Below are positions 1 to 8,298 of a stretch of DNA of 36,503 bases, piece after piece (within the stretch, counting starts at the first letter, position 1; every line of letters begins with the position of its first letter). The translations under genes were made by a program, and so were the position numbers. The notes under the pieces were generated by a model. It was not told the origin of the DNA, made no database searches, and saw only the letters and a list, made by a program, of their open reading frames with translations. The DNA is from DSWT01 sp036845725 (GTDB lineage Bacteria > Chloroflexota > Anaerolineae > B4-G1 > SLSP01), in NCBI GenBank assembly GCA_036845725.1, contig DAIUDK010000038.1, positions 1 through 36,503 of the forward strand, read 5' to 3'.

Positions 1-53
1 CTAGCGGGGCTCGAGGAGTTGCTCTCTAGCTAATTTTGCTACTGTAGTTTTTT

Positions 54-659
54 TCACGCGGCAGACTCTTCCGGCATAAACACCCGCAGCCCGTCCTTTT
101 CATCCACCACGTAGGCTGCGGAAGGATACCCCAACGCCACGCGCACCAACCACATATCACCGATGGCGCTGCCCACGTTGAGCGCCGTGCAAAAGACGAC
201 GATCCACGCCAGCCACCCCGGCAGCGGAAGCATCAACAGCGCCATTCCCACCAGGCTCAGCCCCACCAGCGGCGCGAGCGCGATGACGATGTAGGCATTG
301 CGGCGGAAAGCATGACCGGCTGCGGTCGCGTAGAACATTCCTTCTTTCCACAGCACGCCGTATTTCGGACGCGCGCCGTAGCCTCGCAGCGCCAGGCCGT
401 GAACCAGCTCATGCAGCACGATGGTCAAAACAACCGCGATGAGCACTGCCCCCATTTGCAAGATGCGTACTTCCAAGGTTTCGATTCTCGGCTGCCACAA
501 ACGCGCCCAGGCGAAAAACAGTGGCAGTGCCAGGCCCATCAGCGCCAGCCCAACCACGTTCAACACCACGAGCAGCGTTTTGTGGTGCGAAAGCTTCCAG
601 TACAACACTTCAGCATAATTTTCGGGAAGTTGAATGGGAGATGCAAGGTCTGTCGTCAT
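54..659 (-). CDS. DUF3267-like zincin membrane protein
   Basis: Predicted integral membrane protein of about 201 residues. It carries a zincin-type HELVH motif near residue 84 inside a hydrophobic stretch, flanked by further membrane segments. This is the layout of DUF3267 proteins, which are thought to be M50-like intramembrane metalloproteases. A later GD pair (in NVGSAIGD) could supply the third metal ligand. An upstream in-frame ATG at 716 would add 19 basic residues and overlap the carbonic anhydrase gene. The ATG at 659 is chosen because it lies 7 nt after that gene's stop; it has no clear ribosome-binding site, so coupling is likely. Substrate and function are unknown. Confidence 0.72.
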   Translation of the reverse strand: MTTDLASPIQLPENYAEVLYWKLSHHKTLLVVLNVVGLALMGLALPLFFAWARLWQPRIETLEVRILQMGAVLIAVVLTIVLHELVHGLALRGYGARPKYGVLWKEGMFYATAAGHAFRRNAYIVIALAPLVGLSLVGMALLMLPLPGWLAWIVVFCTALNVGSAIGDMWLVRVALGYPSAAYVVDEKDGLRVFMPEESAA

Positions 660-666
660 AGGAAAG

Positions 667-1290
667 TCACGCGCCGAACGGCGCTTCCTCGACGAAACAG
701 CCCGACTCGGCTTCATAAGCCCGCACCCGCTCGCTGGAAAGATCGTACACCCAGCCGTGCAAGCGCAACGTCCCCGCGCGCCCGGCTTCCGCGATAAAGG
801 GGTAACTGCGCAGGTGTTCCAGTTGCAGCAGCACGTTCGCCTCGATCAGCGCGTCCAAACGGGCGGCGTCGGCAACCTCAGGCGGAACGCGCGTTTGCGC
901 ATCTTGCGCGTACTGCAACCAGCGCCGTAACCCCGGTTCCAACGCCTCGACGTGCGCCAGCGCCTGCATCCCGCCGCAACAACTGTGCCCGCACAACACA
1001 ATATCCGCGACTTTGAGGTGCAGTACCGCATATTCCAGCACAGCGGCGACCGCCGTCTCGCCCTGTTGCATCGCTGTATACGGTGGCACGATGTTGGCGA
1101 TGTTGCGCGTGGCAAACACGGTCCCAGGATGCGCATCCAGGATGTGCGAAGGCAAAATGCGTGAATCTGAACAGCCAATGTAAAGCAGCGTTGGGTGTTG
1201 TCCCTGTGCCAGTTCGGCCATCAGGGCTGCTTCTGTCTGAAAACACGCCTCACGCACGCAACGCGTTTGTACGACCAGGGTATCGACCAA
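667..1290 (-). CDS. beta-class carbonic anhydrase
   Basis: Catalyses reversible hydration of CO2 to bicarbonate in the cytoplasm. The beta-class zinc site is intact: CSDSR near residues 40-44 gives the Cys ligand plus the Asp/Arg dyad, and a later GHSCCGG gives the His and Cys ligands. Length is about 207 residues, normal for the family. I place the start at a TTG (1290-1288) because a strong GAGGAGG lies 5 nt before it. The ATG at 1365 would instead translate through two intergenic hairpins. The zincin gene follows 7 nt downstream, so the two are probably co-transcribed. A role in supplying CO2/bicarbonate is general family knowledge; nothing here ties it to one pathway. Confidence 0.92.
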   Translation of the reverse strand: MVDTLVVQTRCVREACFQTEAALMAELAQGQHPTLLYIGCSDSRILPSHILDAHPGTVFATRNIANIVPPYTAMQQGETAVAAVLEYAVLHLKVADIVLCGHSCCGGMQALAHVEALEPGLRRWLQYAQDAQTRVPPEVADAARLDALIEANVLLQLEHLRSYPFIAEAGRAGTLRLHGWVYDLSSERVRAYEAESGCFVEEAPFGA

Positions 1291-1304
1291 AGTAACCTCC
1301 TCAC

Positions 1305-1325
1305 AGAAAAGGCCGCTAAAGCGGC
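1305..1325 (-). terminator. short GC hairpin with T-run
   Basis: On the minus strand GCCGC-TTTA-GCGGC is followed by CTTTT, just upstream of the carbonic anhydrase ribosome-binding site. It can end transcription coming from the 1517-2197 gene. It also forms the proximal part of a composite element with the long hairpin at 1333-1373. Confidence 0.5.
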
Positions 1326-1332
1326 AAGATAA

Positions 1333-1373
1333 AGGGTGTAATGGTGGGCAGAATACTGCCACCATTACACCCT
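1333..1373. repeat. long-stem intergenic hairpin A
   Basis: Perfect 15-bp inverted repeat (arms 1333-1347 and 1359-1373). The stem extends inward with one bulged G. Arm ends are AGGGTG/CACCCT, shared with hairpins at 5119-5169 and 12742-12790. It lies 3' of the minus-strand gene ending at 1517. It may act in termination or 3'-end stabilisation. Confidence 0.75.
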
Positions 1374-1415
1374 CTATTATGATCCTATCTTCGAAGAAAA
1401 CAAACGTACCCGGCG

Positions 1416-1500
1416 CTCTCCCCCCCTTAGTCCCCCCATGGGAGGGAGCCTAGTCCATCACACTATCTTCCCCCTCCGGGGGAAACTAAAGGAGGGAGGG
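1416..1500. repeat. REP-like C/G-run palindromic repeat
   Basis: Imperfect palindrome built from C-runs, TTAGT and G-runs. It holds a short hairpin, TTCCCCC-TCC-GGGGGAA, at 1468-1484. The segment CCCCCCTTAGTCCCCCC is the reverse complement of part of the repeat inside the permease gene at 28080-28148, so both belong to one dispersed family. Confidence 0.75.
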
Positions 1501-1516
1501 AAAATTCTCCGCAAGC

Positions 1517-2197
1517 TCATTTTTCCACAGTCACCACGATGATGTCGTCCTCTGCCAGGCTCAGGTTTCGATAACGCCCCGGCTCACTCCGCCATCGTAG
1601 GTTGAAGCCCCAGCCGTGCCAGTCCCAAACAGAAAGCGTGCGTTCTGTCACGTCCGGCCCATCGCCGGGCTGCGCCGATTCCAACACGATCAGTTCCTCC
1701 ACACCATCGTCGTCCACGTCCGCCAGCGTGATCTCGTGGATGCCGTGTGTTACGGCGGAACCGCCCCAGATCACCTTGACCGCCCCACCGCGATAGCCGA
1801 TGATGAAAGGATGGCTGGTGAGGACGCCTGTATCGTCAGGCTTCCAGAGCGCCGCCAGGATTTCGTAGCGCCCGTCATCGTTGGGATCGCCGAGAGCCAC
1901 ATCCACCACGCGCCACGCGGGATCGCTACGCCAGATCTCGACGTCATCTTGCAAGACGCGCAGGGTCTCCCCCTCGCGCAAGATCGTCTCCGGAACGCCG
2001 TCACCGGTCAGGTCGATAGCGCCCTCAGTAAAGGGCACACTGGCGACGCCCACAGACGGTTCAACGGCCCGGCACGCCTGCCGGTCGCAGGCGAAGCCCA
2101 CCTGCTGCGTAGGGCGCGGCAGGTGGGCCAGGGGCGCCATCCCCAGCACTGCCAGGGATAGCAGCACAACGAGAAGCAGCCGTCGCACGATACTCAC
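1517..2197 (-). CDS. exported protein with FG-GAP/VCBS-like Asp-rich motifs
   Basis: About 226 residues. It starts with a basic N-terminus and a strongly hydrophobic segment, so it is probably secreted or membrane-anchored. The rest holds repeated acidic Ca-binding-like loops (DLTGDGVPE, GDPNDDGRYE, DVDDDGVEE) spaced as in FG-GAP/VCBS beta-propeller blades. The GTG start at 2197 overlaps the TGA of the upstream DUF3160 gene (GTGA), so translation is coupled; the open frame further upstream runs antiphase through that gene and is not real coding. The two products probably act together outside the membrane. No enzymatic motif is visible. Confidence 0.72.
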   Translation of the reverse strand: MSIVRRLLLVVLLSLAVLGMAPLAHLPRPTQQVGFACDRQACRAVEPSVGVASVPFTEGAIDLTGDGVPETILREGETLRVLQDDVEIWRSDPAWRVVDVALGDPNDDGRYEILAALWKPDDTGVLTSHPFIIGYRGGAVKVIWGGSAVTHGIHEITLADVDDDGVEELIVLESAQPGDGPDVTERTLSVWDWHGWGFNLRWRSEPGRYRNLSLAEDDIIVVTVEK

Positions 2198-4926
2198 CAC
2201 GCGGGGCGCGCATTGGCGACGACGATGCGCGTCACGACCCAGTCTGCGCCGGTGCGCTCCAGGGTGTAAGTCACGTCCACAGTGTAGGGACCGCGCGCGC
2301 CGATTTCCTGCATATCGCCCTCGTCGCCGGTCTCGGCGGGATGCTCGGCGCGGCTGTAGGCGTAGAGCGTGTCCTGCCAGGTCTCCCGCACCGTCACCAC
2401 GGCCAGGTTCGCGGATTGCCGATCGAAGGAGCGGTAGGTGGTCCCCACCCATTGCCGCCCCTCGAAGTGTTTCTCCGCACGCAAGGCAGCGATTTCGGCG
2501 TTGATGAAGTCCAGCGCCGCGCCGCTCGCCAACCGGTTGTAGTCAGACGCCACGTATTGCGGATCCAGGTAGAAAACGGCATTGACCCATCCGCGCTGGA
2601 AGCGGTAGAGCGCGGTTTGCAAGTCGTGGTATTCGCCTTCCGACGTGTAGAAGCTCTCGATCCAGTCGGGCGGCGGCGGCGCTGTGCCGTCGTCTAGCAT
2701 TGCCTGCCACTTCTCGTCGGTGAGACGGTCTTCGGCGGACCAGGGGAACTCGTAGTACGAGAAGATGCCGCCCCTGGCGACTTGCAGACGCAGGCTGCCG
2801 TCCTCTTCGACCAGCGGGACGACGACGTGGATCTCGTTGATGCGCCCGACGCCCACTTCCAACACGGTGGGATTGGGGATGCCATCGTTGTCGGGATCGG
2901 GATCGGTGGCCACGTCGGCGATAACGGCGGCCTGCGGATCCTCGTCCATGTAGGGGATAGCGCCAGTCTCTCCCTCCGGCGCATCGGCAGACGCCATCAC
3001 CAGATGCTCCAACTCGCCGCCGTAGTAGCGGATGCGGTGGTGTTCCTCTTCGGTGAGCGGGATACCGGCCAGTTGTTTTTCCGCCATCGCCTTGAGCGCC
3101 AGCGCCAGATTCTCGATGCGCGTCAGGCTGTCGGCGTCTTGTTCGCCGAGCAGGCTGCGGGAGGCCAGTCCTTCACGGGTCATGGTCGCCAGCGCCGCCA
3201 GCCGGGCGTAGAACTCGGGAACCGGTTCCACGTAGCCCCGCGCCGGAACCGGATCGGGCGGGGTAGGCATCCAGCCGGCGCCCATTTCGGCGTAAGTCTG
3301 CTTGGCGTAGAGGATGGTATCGTGCTTCAGTTCCGCCCAACTGCCCAAAGCGGTGTGCAATTGCTTATCGCGCCACGCGGTGGATTGCATGAAGGTGGGA
3401 TAGCCTGGGCCGGGCGCTTCGATGAGCGGGTAGAACGTGTAGAGCCAGGCGTTGTAGACCGTCTCCGTCCAATCCTTTTCCGTAAGACTGCCGGTCCAGG
3501 CGCGCATCTTGTCCATTTGCAGGGTGTAGCTGATGTAGCCGGTGTCGCCCATCGCATCCAGCAACTCGTAGGCGCGCTCCGATCCCATCGCGGCGAAGAG
3601 GTCCAGGCCCTTGGGCAGCCCTCGGCGTTGGCCGTTGGTAATGGCCACATTGCGGTAGATAAGCTGGCGGAAGATATAGGCATCCGGCACGAAACGCTGA
3701 CCCATAAAGCGCAGGCCCTTGGTCTGCGCCGTCTCGTCGTCTGTAACGGCGATGACCAGGCCGAGGATGCACGGCGCGGGCAGCGCGTCGGTGGCGGCGA
3801 TGAAGGTGTCGAGTTTGGCGTCATCTGTGAGTGTCGCCACCGCGGGATTTTCGCCGTAGACGGCGTCGATCACCGGGATGTAATCGAGCGCGGTGAGGTC
3901 GTCGCTGCGCCCAACGAGGAAGGCGGTGGGATCGTAGAGGTCGGCCCACACGTCCAGCGCGAGGCGCTGCCCCACCTGGGTGCTGCGCAATGCCTGCACC
4001 AGCAGCAGCGCGGAACGGGTTTCGGCCCGGCCCACGTCAGGGTCGTCCGTCTTCAGGCGGAAGGTCATCCGTCCGTACCACATCATACTTTTGAAGTAGG
4101 CTTTCAGCGCGTCGCTACGGGTGTAGTGCCCACGCGGGATGTATTGGGTGTAGTCCTCACCGAAGTCCAGACCGGGGAAGAGCGGGGAGGGCAAAATACC
4201 GGCGGCGGACTCAATATTGGCGATTTCGGCTTCCGTCAACTCGGCGGCGTAGGCGGGGATAGGGAACTCGGCGTCGGCGAGCTTGCCGCTCACGGCGATA
4301 AAGGCGACGGTGCGCAGCGCCGCATCCTCCCACGGCGTGCCGCGCAATTGCTGGTACCGCGCGTCGGCGGTGACGATCAACGCGCGGTTGAGCGATTGCA
4401 GCAGCGGATAGAAATATTCGACCTCGGCGGTGCGCAGCGTCTTATCGAACATCAGGTGATAGACGTGCAGCAGCGAGTCGCTGGTGATGAAGATGGGGAC
4501 GTTGGCGTAGCGCGCCTTCTCGTAAACGGTGAAGAATTCCTTCTCCTGCAAGCCGGGGCTGGCGGCGATGCCATCGCGGGCCAGGCGCGCGAGCTGATCC
4601 GCCGACAGCGGCATGGGCACGTGGACGTTGCTCAGGTCGGGGGCGATGGCGGGTTGGTCCAGTGCTGGGGTAACATTCACCGGCTGCGGATTGTACGCGG
4701 CGAAGACCGATTTGGCGCTCGGCTGCACCGACGGGATGTCAGAGGGCGGTGTGACCGGCGTTTCCGGCGTGAGTTCGGCGGTGGGCGGTTCAACGGCGGC
4801 AGTGGGCGGCGTCTCCGTGGGGGGGATGGGGGTCGCCGTTGGCGAAAACAGTTGGCAGCCTATCGTCAGCGCCAACACCAATGCAAGCAGGGCAAAATGC
4901 CCTCTGTGATCGGAACGGGTTTTCAT
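2194..4926 (-). CDS. DUF3160 domain lipoprotein
   Basis: A 910-residue exported lipoprotein. Its signal peptide ends in a lipobox (LTIGC, Cys24), followed by a Thr/Pro/Glu-rich linker of about 45 residues that would hold the domain off the membrane. The remainder matches the DUF3160 family in length and in features such as TSDSLLHVYHLMFDKTLR near residue 160; the family has no assigned function. The start is supported by AAGGAGG 8 nt upstream. An acidic Ca-like stretch (DPDPDNDGIPN) lies in the C-terminal half. It forms a coupled pair with the downstream Asp-rich protein. The family call rests on remembered features, not a search. Confidence 0.8.
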   Translation of the reverse strand: MKTRSDHRGHFALLALVLALTIGCQLFSPTATPIPPTETPPTAAVEPPTAELTPETPVTPPSDIPSVQPSAKSVFAAYNPQPVNVTPALDQPAIAPDLSNVHVPMPLSADQLARLARDGIAASPGLQEKEFFTVYEKARYANVPIFITSDSLLHVYHLMFDKTLRTAEVEYFYPLLQSLNRALIVTADARYQQLRGTPWEDAALRTVAFIAVSGKLADAEFPIPAYAAELTEAEIANIESAAGILPSPLFPGLDFGEDYTQYIPRGHYTRSDALKAYFKSMMWYGRMTFRLKTDDPDVGRAETRSALLLVQALRSTQVGQRLALDVWADLYDPTAFLVGRSDDLTALDYIPVIDAVYGENPAVATLTDDAKLDTFIAATDALPAPCILGLVIAVTDDETAQTKGLRFMGQRFVPDAYIFRQLIYRNVAITNGQRRGLPKGLDLFAAMGSERAYELLDAMGDTGYISYTLQMDKMRAWTGSLTEKDWTETVYNAWLYTFYPLIEAPGPGYPTFMQSTAWRDKQLHTALGSWAELKHDTILYAKQTYAEMGAGWMPTPPDPVPARGYVEPVPEFYARLAALATMTREGLASRSLLGEQDADSLTRIENLALALKAMAEKQLAGIPLTEEEHHRIRYYGGELEHLVMASADAPEGETGAIPYMDEDPQAAVIADVATDPDPDNDGIPNPTVLEVGVGRINEIHVVVPLVEEDGSLRLQVARGGIFSYYEFPWSAEDRLTDEKWQAMLDDGTAPPPPDWIESFYTSEGEYHDLQTALYRFQRGWVNAVFYLDPQYVASDYNRLASGAALDFINAEIAALRAEKHFEGRQWVGTTYRSFDRQSANLAVVTVRETWQDTLYAYSRAEHPAETGDEGDMQEIGARGPYTVDVTYTLERTGADWVVTRIVVANARPAW

Positions 4927-5009
4927 AGATTATCCTCCTTACGCAAAAAGCTGTATCAAATCTTCCGGAAAGAAACTTTCGATATATCCATGAACTATGT
5001 CGTCGTTGA

Positions 5010-5141
5010 ACAAGAAAGGTAACAGGGGAACCTGGCAACGGACCACCGTCCGCTGCAACGGCTAACGCTAATGTGAGGGGTGAGACGTACGATGTTGTCG
5101 GAACGAGCACTTTGAAAGGGTGCGATGCACTTGGCGGATGA
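5010..5141 (+). pseudogene. possible remnant of an SH3b-domain coding sequence
   Basis: A 43-codon plus-strand frame with no start reads ...AATANANVRGETYDVVGT..., which resembles the first strands of bacterial SH3b domains (ANVRSGPGT-Y-VVGT) with the usual SGPG loop shortened. It runs into hairpin C and stops. It would be the relic of a lost exported protein gene. Very short, so it may be coincidence. Confidence 0.25.
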
Positions 5142-5169
5142 GGACATCCGTTTACAAGTGCATCGCACC
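5119..5169 (-). terminator. long-stem hairpin C downstream of fdhA
   Basis: Outer perfect 15-bp inverted repeat (5119-5133 with 5155-5169) enclosing a 6-bp hairpin (CGGATG/CATCCG, 5135-5150). It lies 10 nt after the stop of the formate dehydrogenase gene. On the minus strand it ends in CACCCTTT rather than a long T-run. It probably terminates or protects the 3' end. Confidence 0.6.
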
Positions 5170-5179
5170 TCGGGATGCG

Positions 5180-7942
5180 TTACGCTTTTTCTACTTTTAC
5201 CGCCGTGACCTTGTACTCAGGAATCTTGGCGGTGGGATCAAGGAACGCGCCGGTGGCCCAGTTGGCGTTCCCCTCCGGGAAGTGGAAAGTGCCGAACACC
5301 AGACCTTCTTCCACGCGGTCAGTGATCTGCGCTTTGGCGAGGAATTCACCACGTCGCGAGGCGATCTTAAGCATGTCGCCCTCAACGACGCCCATGCGGC
5401 TCGCATCTTCCAGGCTGATCTCCAACAGGGCTTCGGGATAGAGTGCCATCAGGCTCTCGGAACGGCGCGTCTGCTCGCCGCCGTGCCAGTGGTAAAGCAC
5501 GCGGCCCGTCGTCATGGTGAAGGGATACTCAGCGTCAGGCGCTTCTCGCGGCTCGATGTGATCGATCGCTTTGAAGAGGCCCTTGCCGCGCGTAAATTGC
5601 CCGATGTGTAGGATCGGCGTGCCGGGATGATCATCGGCCTTGACGGGCCAATGGAGCTGCTCGCCGCGATCCAACCGCCAGAAATGGACGCCCGTGAACG
5701 ACGGCGTGACGCGCGCGACTTCGTCCATTACGTCTGCCGGGCCGTTGTACGACATCGGATAGCCCATTCGTGTGGCCACGTCGCAGAGGATTTCCCAGTC
5801 GGGGCGGGCGACGCCGGGGCTTTCCACGGCGGTGCGCACGCGCTGGATGCGGCGCTCGGTGTTAGTGAACGTGCCCTCTTTCTCCGCGAAGGTGACGCCG
5901 GGCAGGACCACGTCGGCGAACTTCGCCGTTTCGGTCATGAAGATGTCCTGAACGGCCAGGAATTCGATATCTTCCAACGCCGCTTTGACGTGGTTGAGAT
6001 CCGGGTCGGAGGTCATCGGGTTCTCGGCCATGATGTACAGCGCCTTGATCGATCCCTCGTGCGCCGCATTCATCATCTCCACCACCGTCAGACCAGGTTT
6101 GTCCGAAAGGCCGGTGACGCCCCACGCCTGCTCGAATTTCTCTTTGTTCGCCGCGACGGGCTGGTAGCCGGAGTAGACGTTGGGCAAGCCGCCCATATCG
6201 CACGCGCCCTGGACGTTGTTTTGACCACGCAGCGGGTTGACGCCGCCGCCGCGCACACCCATATTCCCCAGGAGCATTTGCAGGTTCGCCAGCGACATCA
6301 CGTTGAGCACGCCGGTGGTGTGCTGCGTGATGCCCATAGCCCAGAAGACCGCGCCGGGCCTGTACGTGCCCAGGATGCGGGCGGCCTCTGCGATTTTCTC
6401 CGCCGGGACGCCGGTGATCTTTGCCGTCTCTTCGAGCGTGTACTTCATAACCAAGTCTTTCATCTCGGCGAAGCCTTCGGTGCGCTCGTCGATATACGGC
6501 TGATCCTGCCAGCCGTTGACAATGATCTCGCGCATCAAACCGTTGACCAGGGCCACGTCGGTGCCGGGACGCTGGCGCAGGTGCAGGCAGCCAGGCAGCC
6601 TCGTCAGGCTGATACGGCGCGGGTCGGCGACGATGATCTTTGCGCCGCGCTCGCGCACGGCCTTGCGTATCTTCGTGCCAATGATTGGATGCTGTTCGGT
6701 GGTGTTGGTGCCGATGACGAAAATGACCTGTGATTCTGCGGTCGAGTCCGCAATCGTGTTGCTCATCGCGCCGCTGCCGAAGCTGGTCGCCAGCCCGGCG
6801 ACGGTGGAGGCGTGACAGAGACGCGCGCAGTGATCGACGTTGTTCGTTTTGCCGACCGCGCGAGCGATCTTTTGCATCAGGTAGTTTTCTTCGTTGGTGC
6901 ACTTCGCTGACGTGAGGTAGCCCACGCTGTTCGGGCCGGTCGTATCGCGGTATTCCACCAGCTTGCCGGCGAGCAGGTCGAGCGCCTCGTCCCACGTCGC
7001 CTCGCGGAAGTCGGCGCGGGGGTCCTCCCCCGTCACCATCTTCTTGCCGGTGAACATCCACTTGCCATCGGCTTTCTGCCAGCCCTCGCGGATCAATGGC
7101 GTGGTCAGGCGGTCGTCGCGCTGGATAAAGTCCCACCCGTAACGGCCCTTGACGCACAGCGACAGGCCATTGACTGGCGCGTCCTTGACCGAGGTCACGC
7201 GCGTGATCTTGCCGTTCTTGACATTGAAGTCGAACTGGCAGCCGACGCCGCAGTAGTTGCAGGTGGTGCGGACTTTCGTCTGGTACGCCTCGCGGCCCCA
7301 GCCGATGGCCGGTTTGTCGAACAGCGCGCCGACGGGGCAGTAGGCCACACAGTTGCCGCACGATTCGCAACCGGCGTCGAGCATCGTCTGGTGCGCGCCA
7401 GCCACGACGAGCGTGTCGAAACCGCGCTCGGAGAAGTTCCACACGTCGCAGCCCTGGATTTCCGTGCAGGTTCGCACACAGCGTCCGCAGAGGATGCACT
7501 TGTTCATGTCCACGAACACGACCGGGTTAGGATCGGAGTCGATGGGGCGGCTGTGACGCGCGCCGCTGTGCTCCGGCCATGCCACGTCGTACTCGTAGAC
7601 CCACCGTTGCAGCTCGCAATCGCCGTTCACTTCGCATCGCATACAGTCGTTGGGATGATCGCTGAGCAGCATCGAGAGCACAAATTTGCGCAGGGTGACG
7701 ATCTGATCGGTGTTGGTGTGGACGACCATCCCATCGGCGACGGGCAGTGTACAGGCCGTCGCCGGGCCGCGCATCTTCTCGACTTCCACGACGCACAGGC
7801 GACAGGCGCCGGTGGGCGTCAAATCCTGGTGGTGACACAACGTCGGGATCGCTATCCCTGCGTTTTGGGCGGCTGCTAACACGGTTTGGCCGGACTGTGC
7901 AGTGACCGCCCGCCCATTAATGGTCAAATGTATTTCGCACAT
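5180..7942 (-). CDS. fdhA: formate dehydrogenase alpha subunit, NuoG-like N-terminus, Cys type
   Basis: A 920-residue molybdenum or tungsten bis-PGD enzyme that would oxidise formate to CO2 (or the reverse) in the cytoplasm. Domain order: plant-type [2Fe-2S] (Cys36, 47, 50, 64); His-Cys3 [4Fe-4S] (His96, Cys100, 103, 109); 2x[4Fe-4S] ferredoxin (Cys149-159 and Cys192-202); Mo-domain [4Fe-4S] (Cys228, 231, 235, 263); catalytic domain; C-terminal MopB dinucleotide-binding domain. The active-site pair is Cys376-His377, with Cys coded by TGT, so this is a cysteine, not selenocysteine, enzyme. The Cys/Sec-His pair is typical of formate dehydrogenases. AAGGAG lies 5 nt before the ATG. The N-terminal cluster chain indicates docking to the NuoEF-like subunits encoded upstream. 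It has its own riboswitch leader. Confidence 0.92.
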   Translation of the reverse strand: MCEIHLTINGRAVTAQSGQTVLAAAQNAGIAIPTLCHHQDLTPTGACRLCVVEVEKMRGPATACTLPVADGMVVHTNTDQIVTLRKFVLSMLLSDHPNDCMRCEVNGDCELQRWVYEYDVAWPEHSGARHSRPIDSDPNPVVFVDMNKCILCGRCVRTCTEIQGCDVWNFSERGFDTLVVAGAHQTMLDAGCESCGNCVAYCPVGALFDKPAIGWGREAYQTKVRTTCNYCGVGCQFDFNVKNGKITRVTSVKDAPVNGLSLCVKGRYGWDFIQRDDRLTTPLIREGWQKADGKWMFTGKKMVTGEDPRADFREATWDEALDLLAGKLVEYRDTTGPNSVGYLTSAKCTNEENYLMQKIARAVGKTNNVDHCARLCHASTVAGLATSFGSGAMSNTIADSTAESQVIFVIGTNTTEQHPIIGTKIRKAVRERGAKIIVADPRRISLTRLPGCLHLRQRPGTDVALVNGLMREIIVNGWQDQPYIDERTEGFAEMKDLVMKYTLEETAKITGVPAEKIAEAARILGTYRPGAVFWAMGITQHTTGVLNVMSLANLQMLLGNMGVRGGGVNPLRGQNNVQGACDMGGLPNVYSGYQPVAANKEKFEQAWGVTGLSDKPGLTVVEMMNAAHEGSIKALYIMAENPMTSDPDLNHVKAALEDIEFLAVQDIFMTETAKFADVVLPGVTFAEKEGTFTNTERRIQRVRTAVESPGVARPDWEILCDVATRMGYPMSYNGPADVMDEVARVTPSFTGVHFWRLDRGEQLHWPVKADDHPGTPILHIGQFTRGKGLFKAIDHIEPREAPDAEYPFTMTTGRVLYHWHGGEQTRRSESLMALYPEALLEISLEDASRMGVVEGDMLKIASRRGEFLAKAQITDRVEEGLVFGTFHFPEGNANWATGAFLDPTAKIPEYKVTAVKVEKA

Positions 7943-8130
7943 AATAACTCCTTAAGGTTAAACGGGTTGAAAAGGAATTGCTCCAATTGAAACTCAATTT
8001 GACAAGATTTTTTCACAGGCTCAGGATACGCTGCACCGCTTGATAAGCAAGACCCGTCTGCCGGTTACAAGACTAGCATTGCCGGTTGCTTCAAGTTGCG
8101 CAGCGACATCCTCTCCATCAAAACCTGGTC

Positions 8131-8237
8131 AGCGCATTTCCTTTCCAAACACGGGAGGCGCAACCGTTTCCCGTTGCACCCTATCGGTCTCATCCCCATG
8201 AACGGTTAGTTTTTAGGTGATGAGACTCGGAAACGCT
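8131..8237 (-). promoter_or_regulatory. Moco riboswitch (molybdenum cofactor RNA motif)
   Basis: Minus-strand leader of fdhA. P1 pairs AGCGTTTCC (8237-8229) with GGAAATGCGCT (8141-8131). P2 pairs GTCTCATC (8226-8219) with GATGAGAC (8194-8187). P3 pairs GGTGCAAC (8180-8173) with GTTGCGCC (8164-8157), with one G-U. Directly after P3 comes UCCCGU-N3-UGGAAAGG. As I recall it, the E. coli moaA Moco leader has the same string with the same spacing, also right after a hairpin. The downstream gene needs this cofactor. The ATG is 188 nt further on, with no clear terminator between, so the switching mechanism is not visible. Confidence 0.8.
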
Positions 8238-8262
8238 TAAGGTTATTTAGAATGTCCCGACT

Positions 8263-8290
8263 ATTTTAACACAAGTAAGGAACTCTACAA
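8263..8290 (-). promoter_or_regulatory. candidate sigma-A promoter for fdhA leader
   Basis: TTGTAG (8290-8285), 16-nt spacer, TAAAAT (8268-8263) on the minus strand. Transcription would start near 8256, about 20 nt before riboswitch stem P1. It would uncouple fdhA from the upstream NuoEF genes. The -35 match is weak. Confidence 0.4.
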
Positions 8291-8298
8291 CGCTACCT

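Noticed and set aside
1..53. tRNA-like sequence at the left edge
   Set aside because: The CTAGC/GCTAG complementarity gives a short dyad but no T-arm, anticodon arm or CCA end. Only 53 nt are visible, so nothing can be supported.
2782..5022. Long plus-strand open frame (over 700 codons) opposite the DUF3160 gene
   Set aside because: It is an antisense frame kept open by the high GC content of a clear minus-strand gene. Its product is His/Gly/Arg-rich with no domain, and it has no ribosome-binding site.
6815..6817. Selenocysteine in the formate dehydrogenase active site
   Set aside because: The active-site codon is TGT (Cys376), not TGA, so no recoding is needed and no SECIS element is expected.
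7996..8030. Plus-strand promoter starting with TTGACA upstream of fdhA
   Set aside because: A TTGACA is present near 7998 on the plus strand, but no matching -10 follows at proper distance and no plus-strand gene lies downstream.
8131..8237. Cobalamin riboswitch as an alternative for the fdhA leader
   Set aside because: The leader lacks the B12 box (AGYCAGGAGACCTGCC-like). The UCCCGU/UGGAAAGG core and helix order fit Moco RNA instead.
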